NCBI GenBank assembly: GCA_017621815.1
Contig: JAGASK010000044.1
Coordinates: 1 to 60,011 of the forward strand
From: Lachnospiraceae bacterium
GTDB lineage: Bacteria; Bacillota; Clostridia; Lachnospirales; Lachnospiraceae
Direction of reading: 5' to 3'
DNA: 60,011 bases
Shown: positions 25,879-35,364 of the stretch, one piece after another
Layout: every line of letters begins with the position of its first letter
Numbering within the stretch: the stretch's first letter is position 1
Program-made: the position numbers and the translations under genes
The notes under the pieces: generated by a model
Databases searched by the model: none
What the model saw: only the letters and a program-made list of their open reading frames with translations
What the model was told of the DNA's origin: nothing

Positions 25879-27084
25879 TTAATCAAGATTATCACACAGA
25901 CTGATAACAAGCACATCATCCGCCGACGGATTTTTTACGAAATAATTTGTAGTTTCCACCCGGCGGTAAATGCCGTCATCTCCCATTTGTCTTGTTACCA
26001 GACGCACAAACTTATCTCCACTTTTATATGCTTCCATCTGATTCGCAATACTGAATGTTTCCAAAAACCTCTCCCTGTCCTCAGGATGCATGGTAGAAGC
26101 CCCATGAGCAATCAACTCTTCAAATATTCCTGTTGAAGGACAGGAAGTGGAAGAGAAATTTTCATAAGCCATCATATAAAAACTGTTTCTTGTCAGATTT
26201 GAAAAAATAACCAGCGGATACTTAATAAATACGGCATCAAGCAGCAGCTGCGTAGCACTTGAAGGAGCCTGGGTCAAAAGAATATCTTCTGTTTCAGCAG
26301 CTTCCGTCTGTGTCCTGCAGGCATCCAGAAACTTATTGGGAGGCAGCGGCCTTGCAAACAGAAATCCCTGGATTTTTTTACAGCTGCATGTTCTTAGAAA
26401 TCCAAGCTGTTCCCTGGTTTCAACCCCTTCAGCTACCGTAGTCAGTTTCAGCCGGTGGGCAAAATTGAAAATACTCTCCAGAACAATGCGTTCTTTTTCA
26501 TCTTCACAATTTCTGCTTATCAGGGATTTATCAATTTTCAGGGTATCCACTTCCACATCCTTGACAAAGCTTAAAGAAGATACTCCGCTTCCAAAATCAT
26601 CAATTGCCAAACGAAAACCCGCTTCTCTGACGCTTCTAACCAGCTTTTCAATTTTATCAGACTGTTCCACAAAAGCTGATTCTGTTATTTCTACTTCTAT
26701 CCATTTATGTAAAACATCATATTTATCTGCAATACTGCACAGCTTCTCTGTAAAATTGTCTTCATAAACCATATGCATTCTGGAAAAATTCACAGCTATG
26801 GGTACCTGGCAAATGTCTTCTTTTTCCTGCTTTTTAAGAAACATACATACTTCCTCCAGCATGTACCAGTCAACAGCAAGAATGGAATCATCTTTTTCAA
26901 GCTCAGGAATAAAGTTTACAGGCAATATCACCGTTCCGTCCGGTTTAATCCACCTTACCAGGGCTTCCGCACTGACCAGTCTGTTTGTAATCGCATCGAA
27001 CTGGGGCTGGTAATAAGCCCCCAGTTCATGATTTTCCATTGCTTCTTTTATTTCTGTTAACAATTCCGTTTTTTCGTTCCCCAT
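25879..27084 (-). CDS. EAL-domain cyclic-di-GMP phosphodiesterase
   Basis: 401 aa. Residues 12-255 are an EAL domain with the catalytic set intact: AEALVRW (Glu40), VNFSRMH (Asn), EITES (Glu), AIDDFGSG (Asp-Asp), KIDKS (Lys), AEGVE (Glu) and QGFLFARPLP (Gln). Residues 270-400 are a separate, unassigned domain (possibly PAS-like) rather than a GGDEF. No membrane segment. It degrades c-di-GMP in the cytosol; the C-terminal part may sense a signal. It starts 41 bp after the SDR stop. Confidence 0.9.
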   Translation of the reverse strand: MGNEKTELLTEIKEAMENHELGAYYQPQFDAITNRLVSAEALVRWIKPDGTVILPVNFIPELEKDDSILAVDWYMLEEVCMFLKKQEKEDICQVPIAVNFSRMHMVYEDNFTEKLCSIADKYDVLHKWIEVEITESAFVEQSDKIEKLVRSVREAGFRLAIDDFGSGVSSLSFVKDVEVDTLKIDKSLISRNCEDEKERIVLESIFNFAHRLKLTTVAEGVETREQLGFLRTCSCKKIQGFLFARPLPPNKFLDACRTQTEAAETEDILLTQAPSSATQLLLDAVFIKYPLVIFSNLTRNSFYMMAYENFSSTSCPSTGIFEELIAHGASTMHPEDRERFLETFSIANQMEAYKSGDKFVRLVTRQMGDDGIYRRVETTNYFVKNPSADDVLVISLCDNLD

Positions 27085-27125
27085 ATGTTACTTTGTCCTT
27101 TCTTCATTTGGACGCCGCCGATTTT

Positions 27126-27875
27126 TTAACTTCTTGCTGCACCGTCAACAGACAAAATCACGCCTGTGACATAGCTTGCCAAATCACTTGCAAGATAAAG
27201 GAATGCATTGGCAACATCCTCAGGCTCACCTACACGTCCAAGAGGAATGGTTGCAATTAAAGGCTTAATTAATTCATCCGGCAGCGCTGCAACCATATCG
27301 GTTCTGGTGATTCCGGGTGCAACTGCATTGACACGAATATTATCCTTTCCCAGCTCTCTTGCCAGGGATTTCGTAAGTCCGTTTACTGCAAATTTGGAAG
27401 CAGGATATGCTGCCCCGGAAGGCTGTCCGTAAATGCTGACCATAGAGCTGGTATTTAAAATGACACCGCCGCCCTGCTCCTTCATCACTTTTGCCGCAGC
27501 CTGTGCGCAGTTAAATACAGCATTCACATTCAGTTCCATGGTTTTCGCAAAATCTTCAGGCTTATATTCATACAGGCTTTCTCTTGCGGAAACACCTGCA
27601 TTATTAACCATAATATCAAGCTTTCCAAATGTTTCTTTTACAATAGCTATTGCCTTAGTAATCTCTTCCGTACTTTGCAGATCAGGACATAGTCCGATTA
27701 CCTTATAGTCCGGATTTTCAGCCTTCAGCTTTTCCAAAGCCTTATCAACCGTTTCCTGCCTGGAGCCGCATAAAGCAACCGAAGCTCCGTTTTCCAGATA
27801 TTTCTTAACAATCGCATAACCGATCCCTCTTGTTCCCCCTGTTACCATAGCAACCTTATCCTTTAATAATTCCAT
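27126..27875 (-). CDS. Short-chain dehydrogenase/reductase
   Basis: 250 aa classical SDR: NAD(P)-binding TGGTRGIG (12-19), NNAG near 91-94, catalytic Ser near 143, and YPASK with Tyr157 and Lys161. The C-terminus ends SVDGA. Sequence style lies between FabG-type reductases and clostridial BaiA-type hydroxysteroid dehydrogenases; substrate open. Start moved from 27896 to ATG 27875, after AAAGGAGGTATAAAAGT. It has its own promoter downstream of a terminator, so it is probably not in the galactan transcript. Confidence 0.9.
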   Translation of the reverse strand: MELLKDKVAMVTGGTRGIGYAIVKKYLENGASVALCGSRQETVDKALEKLKAENPDYKVIGLCPDLQSTEEITKAIAIVKETFGKLDIMVNNAGVSARESLYEYKPEDFAKTMELNVNAVFNCAQAAAKVMKEQGGGVILNTSSMVSIYGQPSGAAYPASKFAVNGLTKSLARELGKDNIRVNAVAPGITRTDMVAALPDELIKPLIATIPLGRVGEPEDVANAFLYLASDLASYVTGVILSVDGAARS

Positions 27876-27922
27876 ACTTTTATACCTCCTTTGCAAAACC
27901 TGAATTTATTGATATATATAAT

Positions 27923-27951
27923 AATATACCCACTCTGCCCCATAAAAACAA
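27923..27951 (-). promoter_or_regulatory. SDR promoter
   Basis: Minus strand TTGTTT (27951-27946), 17-bp spacer, TATATT (27928-27923). Between the galactan terminator and the SDR start. Confidence 0.6.
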
Positions 27952-27965
27952 TAAATACATCCTTT

Positions 27966-28012
27966 TTTTCACATAAAAAAAGAGAAATACAGCACTTCGC
28001 CATATCTCTCTT
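27966..28012 (-). terminator. Terminator of the galactan operon
   Basis: On the minus strand an imperfect stem AAGAGAGATA ... TATTTCTCTT is followed by seven T. It begins about 12 bp past the GH53 stop. Confidence 0.7.
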
Positions 28013-28023
28013 AAAACTCGGGA

Positions 28024-29070
28024 TTACAGTACATTAATCATTTCCGGTATAAACGGAACCAGAATTTCCAAATCTTTTCCGTCTGCAAATGCAGACATTG
28101 CTTTTGTATACCGTATCGTTTTACTGTCAATAGCTTTTGCCGCTCCAAGCGGATAATGATCAGGAACTAAATCCGCTCCTACTTCAGGCTCCCAATAGAA
28201 AACGCCCACACCCTTATTTCCAGGAACAAGCTTTACCGCACGAATTGAATTAATCAGCAATTCATACAATTTTTCTTCCTCATTTTCCAAACCGCCGACT
28301 TCAGCAATCATAACAGGTTTCTGATATCTCTCCGCATAAGTGGATAAGAAAGTGGCAGGAATATCTGACTCAATTCCATACCGGCCCCAGAAAGGATAAT
28401 GGGAAAATCCCAAAATATCTGTTTTTCCCCCATATTTAAAGAAACTGTCCAGAAAAGGGATTATCCAGTCGGCCATTTGCATTCCTGCCGTATGCGTAAT
28501 AACCTTACTGTCAGGAAAAATCTCCTTAACAGCATCATATCCGGCATTCAGCAGTTTTACCAGATCATCCGGATGCTCCTTAAAGCTTCCCAGAGGAAAT
28601 AATATTCCCCTGTTAATTTCGTTGCCAACCTCCACCCATTCCGGTTCGATATTATTTTCTTTCAGCAGCGTGAGAACTTCTTTTGTATGTTCAGAGACCT
28701 TTTTAATCAAACCATTAATGTCTTCATTGCGCCATGCTTCCGGAGTATCCTGATACTGCGGATCAGCAAAATGGTCACTGTAATGGAATACAATCATAAT
28801 GCGCAGTCCTTTTGCCGCAGCTCTTTTTGCCGCTTCAAGAACACCTTTTGCATCACAATAACCAAGATAGCAACGGGTATTTTCATCCTTCTGCCATTCG
28901 GCAGTCTCCGGCGGATTAACAAAAACCCGAAGCCTCACAGAGTCCGCTCCCATCTTTATCAATTCCTCTAACGGCTCTGTGGGATTTCCATTGCAGTCTT
29001 CCCAATGAATTCCCTTATCCTCCAATTGCTTCAGCCATCCAATATCGACTCCATATGCTATATTTCCCAT
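28024..29070 (-). CDS. Arabinogalactan endo-beta-1,4-galactanase, family GH53
   Basis: 348 aa (beta/alpha)8 enzyme cleaving beta-1,4-galactan of type I arabinogalactan. GH53 motifs: GADSVRLRVFVNP (41-53), IMIVFHYSDHFADP, WVEVGNEINRG with acid/base Glu151, and MIAEVGG with nucleophile Glu257. There is no signal peptide, so it acts on imported oligomers. Its ATG shares one base with the LacI stop (TGATG), so translation is coupled. Last gene of the transporter operon. Confidence 0.95.
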   Translation of the reverse strand: MGNIAYGVDIGWLKQLEDKGIHWEDCNGNPTEPLEELIKMGADSVRLRVFVNPPETAEWQKDENTRCYLGYCDAKGVLEAAKRAAAKGLRIMIVFHYSDHFADPQYQDTPEAWRNEDINGLIKKVSEHTKEVLTLLKENNIEPEWVEVGNEINRGILFPLGSFKEHPDDLVKLLNAGYDAVKEIFPDSKVITHTAGMQMADWIIPFLDSFFKYGGKTDILGFSHYPFWGRYGIESDIPATFLSTYAERYQKPVMIAEVGGLENEEEKLYELLINSIRAVKLVPGNKGVGVFYWEPEVGADLVPDHYPLGAAKAIDSKTIRYTKAMSAFADGKDLEILVPFIPEMINVL

Positions 29071-30065
29071 CAGTTCCAGCTCCTTATATTCATATAACTT
29101 AGTGTAGATTTTCTAAGCGAAATTTCATATTCAACAGAATTTCTTATTTCATAATGCTTTCCCGACAAACAGTTCAATAACTGAATACACAGCTGTGAGC
29201 CCCACTGCTTTGTTTTTACTGTTATTGAGGTAATTGCCGGTGAAAAACAGCATAAATTCATGCTGTCATACAAAGATACCACAGCGATTTCTTCCGGCAC
29301 CCGATATCCCGCCGCCTGTACTCTTGACATAATCTGAGTGCATATTGCATCATCGCCGCATACAATACAATCTACCTTACCTTTATTAATATTGTTTATT
29401 AAACTGTCGATCTGTTCCGTATCATAAATAACACAGTCTGCTTCATTTCCTGTTATATGACCTTGAATACCACTTAAAAATCCGTCCCTTCTGGCTCTGT
29501 TCACACGATATCCCAGTTTTGAAATAACCAGACCGAATTTTCTATATCCCAAACTATACAGCAGCATCCCCATTTCCCTGGATGCCCCTTCATTATCAAC
29601 ATCTGCCTGTATGACATTTTCATATTCGCAGCTTCCCGCAATGGCTACCGGTATATTTCTCTGAATCAAATAATCCAGTATCTGATCTTTTACAAGACTC
29701 CGCATCAAAATGACACCATCTATATTTTCCTTTTCAACCAAAGATTCAATTCCGGTAAGTTCATTTTCTGTTCCGGTCGTAATCAGTACTTCCCAGCCCT
29801 GTGATTCCGCAGCTTCACTGATTCCCAGAAGAATTTCATAGAAATACTGAGTCGTCACTGCATATGCATCCGATGGTATAATAACTGCTATTTTTCTGCT
29901 GCCTGTACCTCTGCATGATTCATCATCAAAGACAACTCCATTTTGCCTTGCATACGCACGGATTCTCTCCCGTGTCTTCTCACCTATTCTTCCTTTTCCG
30001 GAAAGCGCCCTGGAAACTGTGCTTTTTGAAACGCCCAATTCACAGGCAATCTGTTTTAATGTCAT
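29070..30065 (-). CDS. LacI/GalR-family transcriptional regulator
   Basis: 331 aa. The N-terminal HTH (LKQIACELGVSKSTVSRALSGKG, about 3-25) is followed by a periplasmic-binding-protein-like effector domain (60-320). Located between the binding protein and GH53 genes on the same strand, it probably controls this operon in response to galacto-oligosaccharides (inference). Sixty bp separate it from the binding-protein gene. Confidence 0.93.
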   Translation of the reverse strand: MTLKQIACELGVSKSTVSRALSGKGRIGEKTRERIRAYARQNGVVFDDESCRGTGSRKIAVIIPSDAYAVTTQYFYEILLGISEAAESQGWEVLITTGTENELTGIESLVEKENIDGVILMRSLVKDQILDYLIQRNIPVAIAGSCEYENVIQADVDNEGASREMGMLLYSLGYRKFGLVISKLGYRVNRARRDGFLSGIQGHITGNEADCVIYDTEQIDSLINNINKGKVDCIVCGDDAICTQIMSRVQAAGYRVPEEIAVVSLYDSMNLCCFSPAITSITVKTKQWGSQLCIQLLNCLSGKHYEIRNSVEYEISLRKSTLSYMNIRSWN

Positions 30066-30125
30066 ACTTTCTTTTCCTTATTTTGCAGGAGGCCGCATGG
30101 AAAACAGCCTCCTGCGAATTACCTT

Positions 30126-31784
30126 TTATCTTGTTGCTGCCCAGGCATCATACTGCGCGCCAAATTCATCAATTACCTGTGAAAGACCTGCCGCCTCGCA
30201 TTTTTCAAGCATTTCATCAAGTGTAGCATCCACATCATCCACAAGTCCTAATTCCAACATGGGAACATACTCATTTAAAACAGAATTTACTGCAGATTTA
30301 TATGATGCAACATTCACATCATCAAATACAAATGTAATAGTGGGATTCATCGTTACTCTTTCTTCCCATGCATCTGTAATCAGGCTTTCTCTTTCAGGAA
30401 CACCTGCTTCACCTAAGTCACCATTCTTAATTGCCCATGATGCTGAAACAACTAACGCCGGGAAGTTTACTGCATTTTCCAATTCGGTATAATGATTTTC
30501 TTCATCAATAGAATAATGCTCACCTTCAATACCAAGTAGAAGTAATTTGTTCAAATAAGTATCATTCTTGATAAGGTCAAGCACCATCGCTGCTCTTTCC
30601 GGATTCTTGGAACCTGCCGGAATTGCCATATCATTGTTAGAATAAGCCTCTGCTCCAACTAAATGGTCTGTGGTCAGATCATATGCCATACATTCAACAC
30701 CTTCTGTGCCCTCTGCCTGCTCCATATAAGTAAATACGGAACCGTTCCATGCAATGGAAGCACCCTGCAGGTTTCCGAAAGCATCGTCGTCTGTTACTGT
30801 ATTGGTTAATGCGCTCCTGCTCCAGCAGCCTGCATCAGCCATTTCCTTCATATCCTTTGCATAATTCCGGAACTCCTCAGTTGCATAAACAAGCTGAATA
30901 TCATCCTTGCCCGGTAAGCTTCCATTATATTTGTAAATCATATCAAAATAATCACTGTCAAGTGCAAGGAAGGTATCAAACTGCTGACGATATACATCCC
31001 ACAATTCGTTATTGTCCACTGAAGCCGCCAAAGCATAAATACCGCTTACAGGTGTTTCTTTTTCCGCAACTGTTAACATATAATTCTTATAATCTTCCCA
31101 GTTACTAAGAGAGTCGATACCATATTTATCCGCAATATCCTGTCTGATTGCAACAATTTTTCCCATGGGCTGTGCATAATTGGAAGGAACAGCTATTGTC
31201 TTTCCTGATATTGTAGTTTCATCCCAGCTTTCAGGCGCCTGATATTTTGTTGTAAGAGGCATATATGTACTTCTGAAATCCTCTGTCAGTTCATAAAATG
31301 AGCCTTTAGCCGCCTCTGTATACATATAGCACCAGGGAGCTGTAAATATCAAATCTACATCAGTTCCGGCAAGAACCAGAGAATACATGGTCTGATAATC
31401 CGACCAGCTCATAAATGTAGTTGCAATAGATGTATTAAACGGCTCCAAATACTCGTTAATCAAATCCTGTACCCGGTTCCAGTCATTCGGCGTATCGCCG
31501 ATTAAATACATATTTACAGTATAAGGCTTGCTTAAATCCGTAGATGAATAAAATTCAGGGCTTCCGGCAATCGTACCTTCTCCTATTGCTGCCGGAAGGC
31601 TGTCCAGTGCGGCATTTGATGATGCTGCACCTTCTGTACTGCCGCTTTCCGCATTCGAAGCGCTGTCCTGGCTTTCTGTCTTGGATGAAGCAGAACCGCC
31701 GTTATCGCTGCCGCCTCCGCAGCCTGTAAGCAATGAGCCAATCATACATACGCTTAAAAGCATTGCTATAAGTTTCTTTTTCAT
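30126..31784 (-). CDS. Extracellular sugar-binding lipoprotein of the ABC importer
   Basis: 552 aa lipoprotein: signal peptide with lipobox LLTGC (Cys22), then a Ser/Gly/Asn-rich linker to about residue 60, then a binding domain of the large family 1-like type (LplA/YtcQ). It captures oligosaccharides for the two permeases encoded upstream. Linked galactanase and LacI genes suggest galactan or arabinogalactan fragments. No ATPase gene is nearby, so a shared MsmX-like ATPase is likely. Start behind AAAGGAGGATTAC. Confidence 0.92.
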   Translation of the reverse strand: MKKKLIAMLLSVCMIGSLLTGCGGGSDNGGSASSKTESQDSASNAESGSTEGAASSNAALDSLPAAIGEGTIAGSPEFYSSTDLSKPYTVNMYLIGDTPNDWNRVQDLINEYLEPFNTSIATTFMSWSDYQTMYSLVLAGTDVDLIFTAPWCYMYTEAAKGSFYELTEDFRSTYMPLTTKYQAPESWDETTISGKTIAVPSNYAQPMGKIVAIRQDIADKYGIDSLSNWEDYKNYMLTVAEKETPVSGIYALAASVDNNELWDVYRQQFDTFLALDSDYFDMIYKYNGSLPGKDDIQLVYATEEFRNYAKDMKEMADAGCWSRSALTNTVTDDDAFGNLQGASIAWNGSVFTYMEQAEGTEGVECMAYDLTTDHLVGAEAYSNNDMAIPAGSKNPERAAMVLDLIKNDTYLNKLLLLGIEGEHYSIDEENHYTELENAVNFPALVVSASWAIKNGDLGEAGVPERESLITDAWEERVTMNPTITFVFDDVNVASYKSAVNSVLNEYVPMLELGLVDDVDATLDEMLEKCEAAGLSQVIDEFGAQYDAWAATR

Positions 31785-31830
31785 TGTAATCCTCCTTTAA
31801 ATGAATATAAGTTTTTTGTTTATCGTAACA

Positions 31831-32739
31831 TCAGCCCTTTACTGCGCCGATGGTAAGACCTTTTACAAAATATTTCTGAACGAAAGGATAAAGTAAAACA
31901 ATGGGTCCGGTAGCAATTACCGTCATTGCCATCTTCATACCCTCTAAGGGAATTGAAGGAAGCGCCATACCGGATTTCTCCGCAACGATTCTCATTGCTT
32001 CCGCACTGCCTATCATTCTCTGTAAGTAATATTGAAGCGTAAACATATTTTCATTTGTTATGTAGAGCATACAGTTATACCAGTCATTCCAGTATGCAAG
32101 GGCTGAGAACAGACCCAGGGTAGCCAGAAGAGGCTTGCAAAGCGGAAGTATCAGTCTGACAAATATGACCATATCATTGGCACCGTCTATCTTTGCTGAT
32201 TCTGTAATCGCTGCAGGAATTCCCAGCATAAAAGACTTTGCAATTATCATATTCCAGACGGAAAACAACAAAGGAAGAATAATTCCCATATAGGAGTTTT
32301 TAAATCCAAGATACCGCACACAAAGCATATACCAGGGAACAAGACCTCCGTTAAACAAAGTTGTAAAAAAGAAGAAAAAGGAAAATTTATTTCTCCATGG
32401 AAAATCCTGTCTGGAAAGAACATATCCCGTCATTGTAGCCAGCAGAACCGCTAATATTGTTCCCACCACCGTAACACCGATGGTTGTACCATATGCCATT
32501 AAAATTGATACCGGATTTTTAAGACATAACAGGTAGCTCTGGATATCAAATGATGTCGGAAATAACGGATAGCCATTCCTAATCAGTGAACTTTCCGATG
32601 TAAAAGAAGCCACAATTATTAAGTAAAAGGGAATTACACAAACAAGCGCGAAAATTCCAACCAGCGTACACCCGACAATATTGACCGCAAGTTCATCTTT
32701 ACTCATATGCTTTTTATTTACCACAACTGATGATGCCAT
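31831..32739 (-). CDS. ABC sugar permease, second subunit (YtcP/CarB-like)
   Basis: 302 aa, six transmembrane helices. The ATPase-contact EAA loop is ESAKIDGANDMVIFVRLILP (about 191-210), as in MalG-type subunits. Sits 16 bp after the other permease gene and 46 bp before the binding-protein gene. Confidence 0.93.
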   Translation of the reverse strand: MASSVVVNKKHMSKDELAVNIVGCTLVGIFALVCVIPFYLIIVASFTSESSLIRNGYPLFPTSFDIQSYLLCLKNPVSILMAYGTTIGVTVVGTILAVLLATMTGYVLSRQDFPWRNKFSFFFFFTTLFNGGLVPWYMLCVRYLGFKNSYMGIILPLLFSVWNMIIAKSFMLGIPAAITESAKIDGANDMVIFVRLILPLCKPLLATLGLFSALAYWNDWYNCMLYITNENMFTLQYYLQRMIGSAEAMRIVAEKSGMALPSIPLEGMKMAMTVIATGPIVLLYPFVQKYFVKGLTIGAVKG

Positions 32740-32755
32740 ACTCGCAACCTCCTTA

Positions 32756-33688
32756 TTAATACAAAGCGTAGTCCGGATTAACTTTCTTTACTAAACCATT
32801 GCAGACCATAATGGTAATAAAGCAAAGTACCGACTGATACAATCCCGCGGCAGCGGATACGCCGATATTACCGTCTGTAATCAGGAGCCTGAATACATAC
32901 GTATCAATGACATCTGTTACAGGTGTTAAAATAGCGCTGCTCTTAACTGTCTGATAGAACAAGCCAAAATCTCCTCTGAAGATATTTCCAATGGCAAGGA
33001 GAACCATAACCATCATTGTGGGAATAAGCGAAGGAATTGTAATATATCTGATTTTCTGCCAGGCATTCGCCCCATCAATGGAAGCTGCCTCAAACATTTC
33101 CTGATCCATTCCCGTAATTGCTGCCAGATACACAACAGAACCGTAACCTGTAGATTTCCAGAGCTTCAAAAATATAAGTACTATAGGCCAGGCTTTTGCG
33201 GTATTATATAAATCAAAAGGCTGTGCCCCCAGCATGGTCAGAATATGATTAAACACACCTTTTTCATAATTAAAGATGTTATACATAATTGCCCCCGCAA
33301 CTACCCAGCTTATAAAGTAAGGCAGAAACATTAAAGATTGTGATATCTTCTTAAATTTCCTGCTGACAATTTCATTCAGAAGGATTGCTCCTCCCATTTC
33401 AAATACAACCCCCAGTGCAATAAATGCAATATTATAGAGCAGCGTATTGCGCGTTACCATTCCAAGTTTTCCTGAAATCAGAAGCGCTTTAAAATTCGCC
33501 AGTCCGTTCCATGGTGAATTGTAAATTCCGCCGGCATACTGATAATTCTTAAATGCCAGTACTATTCCTGTCATTGGAATATACGAAAAAATAATTACAT
33601 ATAACGTTGCCGGTAATAACATTAACAGCAGCATCCAATGCTTTTTTACTGTTTTGAAAAAGCTGTTCTTTTTTGCAACCTGTTGCAT
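32756..33688 (-). CDS. ABC sugar permease, first subunit (LplB-like)
   Basis: 310 aa, six helices; EAA loop EAASIDGANAWQKIRYITIP (about 198-217). First gene of the galactan operon, divergent from the AraC regulator across 125 bp. The start follows GGAGGGAAATATA. Confidence 0.93.
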   Translation of the reverse strand: MQQVAKKNSFFKTVKKHWMLLLMLLPATLYVIIFSYIPMTGIVLAFKNYQYAGGIYNSPWNGLANFKALLISGKLGMVTRNTLLYNIAFIALGVVFEMGGAILLNEIVSRKFKKISQSLMFLPYFISWVVAGAIMYNIFNYEKGVFNHILTMLGAQPFDLYNTAKAWPIVLIFLKLWKSTGYGSVVYLAAITGMDQEMFEAASIDGANAWQKIRYITIPSLIPTMMVMVLLAIGNIFRGDFGLFYQTVKSSAILTPVTDVIDTYVFRLLITDGNIGVSAAAGLYQSVLCFITIMVCNGLVKKVNPDYALY

Positions 33689-33732
33689 TATATTTCCCTC
33701 CCTGAAAATGTTTTTTGCTATATTTTGATTTT

Positions 33733-33780
33733 TACATTTTTATAAAATGCTTTCAATGGCGGTATCAGACATGATATAAT
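33733..33780 (+). promoter_or_regulatory. Promoter of the AraC regulator and shared divergent region
   Basis: TTCAAT (33752-33757), 17-bp spacer, TATAAT (33775-33780), reading toward the AraC gene. Just upstream, ACATTTT-TAT-AAAATGC (33733-33749) is a near-perfect inverted repeat that may be an operator for the divergent galactan operon. Confidence 0.55.
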
Positions 33781-33813
33781 ATATTTTGTATCAAATATGG
33801 GAGTGGATTTTTT

Positions 33814-34980
33814 ATGAGCAATTTTGTTGCACAAAAACAGGATATGAATAAATATCAAAGAGAAGCCGAGGCTCTGAAGGAAAAGCTGAACTCATTAAAT
33901 GCGGAGTCTCTGGCTATTAATTATTTAAATGAAAATAATGTTAACGGCATATTATATTGTATCAATGCGCCGTTCCAGATTACCTATGAATACTGCAGCG
34001 GAGGAAATGATGATGACTATCTGAATATCCTCCAGCTCCATGAAGGCGGCAGCCTGTACTATCAGAAATCGGTATACCTCCAGAACAAACTTGACTTTGC
34101 CCAGTACCCTCCCCACTATCATGATTACTATGAGTTTATGATTGTACTCGAGAGCACCGTAACGCAGCAAATTGAGGGAACAAATTACTCTTATCCTGCG
34201 GGTACCTGCTGCCTCATTAACAGAAACCTGTCCCATAAAGAATATTATTATCCCCATGCCCGTGTTCTTTATCTGGGCTTTTCAATCAGCCTGCTGAAAG
34301 AACTTTTTGACCATGCAAGGAAATCGCCTATGATACAGGAGCAAAGCATCTTTCAAACAGATATGTACCGGTTTATTGCCAATGACCTGGAAAAACCCGC
34401 CCAGCGCGCTTACCTGGATTTTATTCCCTTATATCAAAACGAAAACGGTCCCACAAAGCTGAAAGAACTGACAGAAAAAATTATTCATAACCTTATGTTT
34501 CCGGATTTTGGTTCATCCTATGCCATATTAGGACTGCTGTGTGAAATCCTGTGTTATATATCTTCTCCGCTTAACTACCATTGCACTTTGGCAGAAATAA
34601 GCCAGAGTAATGATTACTTGATTTTTGAAAGAATCCACCATTTACTGACGGACAATGACGGACGCCTGTCACGGCAGGAGATTGCCCAGAAAATCAATTA
34701 CAGCGGTGATTACATTAACAGAATTGTCAATAAGTATACCGGCATGTCCCTGCATGACTATGGTATGAATTTATGCATAAAAAGAGCCGCAAAGCTAATT
34801 GCATCTACCGAGCATTCCATCTCTGATATCGCAATCAGCCTGGGCTTTACAAACAGAACCTATTTTTATAAAATCTTTTCTAAAAAATATGGGGTTACTC
34901 CAAAAGAATACCGTAAACAGATTAAGAATGAATCAAAAGATTTATTTTTGAATGAAATAACAGAAAACAGACACCGATAA
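33814..34980 (+). CDS. AraC-family transcriptional regulator
   Basis: 388 aa. A cupin-like sensing domain lies at about 85-165 (PPHYHDYYEFMIVLE, then YPAGTCCLINRNLSHKEY). The C-terminal 100 residues carry two HTH motifs: LSRQEIAQKINYSGDYINRI and SISDIAISLGFTNRTYFYKI followed by YGVTPKEYRKQ. Divergent from the galactan importer operon, which it probably activates. The ATG follows GGGAGTGGA. Confidence 0.93.
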   Translation: MSNFVAQKQDMNKYQREAEALKEKLNSLNAESLAINYLNENNVNGILYCINAPFQITYEYCSGGNDDDYLNILQLHEGGSLYYQKSVYLQNKLDFAQYPPHYHDYYEFMIVLESTVTQQIEGTNYSYPAGTCCLINRNLSHKEYYYPHARVLYLGFSISLLKELFDHARKSPMIQEQSIFQTDMYRFIANDLEKPAQRAYLDFIPLYQNENGPTKLKELTEKIIHNLMFPDFGSSYAILGLLCEILCYISSPLNYHCTLAEISQSNDYLIFERIHHLLTDNDGRLSRQEIAQKINYSGDYINRIVNKYTGMSLHDYGMNLCIKRAAKLIASTEHSISDIAISLGFTNRTYFYKIFSKKYGVTPKEYRKQIKNESKDLFLNEITENRHR

Positions 34981-35006
34981 TTTTCAAATGTCACAAATTT
35001 CCTTTT

Positions 35007-35219
35007 CTATTCGTTATCTTTTGTAAATTTAACAATATCGTCTAAGGTACAATCCTCACCAAGTATCTCCCATAATCGATACAAAGTCTCGATTGTAACA
35101 TTCCTGTTGTGCCTTAAATTAGACATTAAATGACTGGAAATATTATAGTGATTAACAAGTTGATATGTTGTTATTCCACGTTTTTCCATTGTTTTAAATA
35201 GTGGGTCAAATGAATACAT
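35007..35219 (-). CDS. Small Cro/CI-type helix-turn-helix protein
   Basis: 70 aa, a single HTH of the HTH_26 kind (TTYQLVNHYNISSHLMSNLRHNRN, then TIETLYRLWEILG). Probably binds the 18-bp repeats in the region in front of it, controlling itself and the divergent small gene. Such minimal regulators occur in mobile elements and toxin-antitoxin loci. The ATG follows AAGGGAAAGC. Confidence 0.75.
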   Translation of the reverse strand: MYSFDPLFKTMEKRGITTYQLVNHYNISSHLMSNLRHNRNVTIETLYRLWEILGEDCTLDDIVKFTKDNE

Positions 35220-35264
35220 TTCAAGCTTTCCCTTCCTTCTATTTCATTATGCCCACAATTCCTC

Positions 35265-35330
35265 AAAATGAACATATTGCATATTTTAAACGCATTGTAT
35301 AAAATGAATACGTTGTACAATATGAACGCA
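35265..35330. repeat. Three 18-bp iteron-like direct repeats in the divergent promoter
   Basis: Three head-to-tail 18-bp units, consensus AAYRYRTTGYAYAWWWTR, at 35271-35288, 35289-35306 and 35307-35324; a partial fourth begins at 35325 (AACGCA), and an ATG-ending partial unit precedes the first. They cover a candidate promoter for the plus-strand gene (TTGCAT 35277-35282, 16-bp spacer, TATAAA 35299-35304), as an operator array would. Confidence 0.75.
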
Positions 35331-35346
35331 AGAAAGGGAATATAGA

Positions 35347-35364
35347 ATGTATGGTGAAAAATAA
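35347..35364 (+). CDS. Possible five-codon leader peptide (MYGEK)
   Basis: ATG TAT GGT GAA AAA TAA. The only good ribosome site in front of the 67-aa gene (AGAAAGGGA, 35330-35338) is spaced for this ATG. The TAA shares its last A with the next ATG (TAATG), so the 67-aa protein may be made by coupled re-initiation. Confidence 0.4.
   Translation: MYGEK

Noticed and set aside
35265-35330. Iterons as a plasmid or phage replication origin, or a CRISPR array
   Set aside because: No rep or cas gene is present, and the repeats are contiguous without spacers. An operator is more likely.
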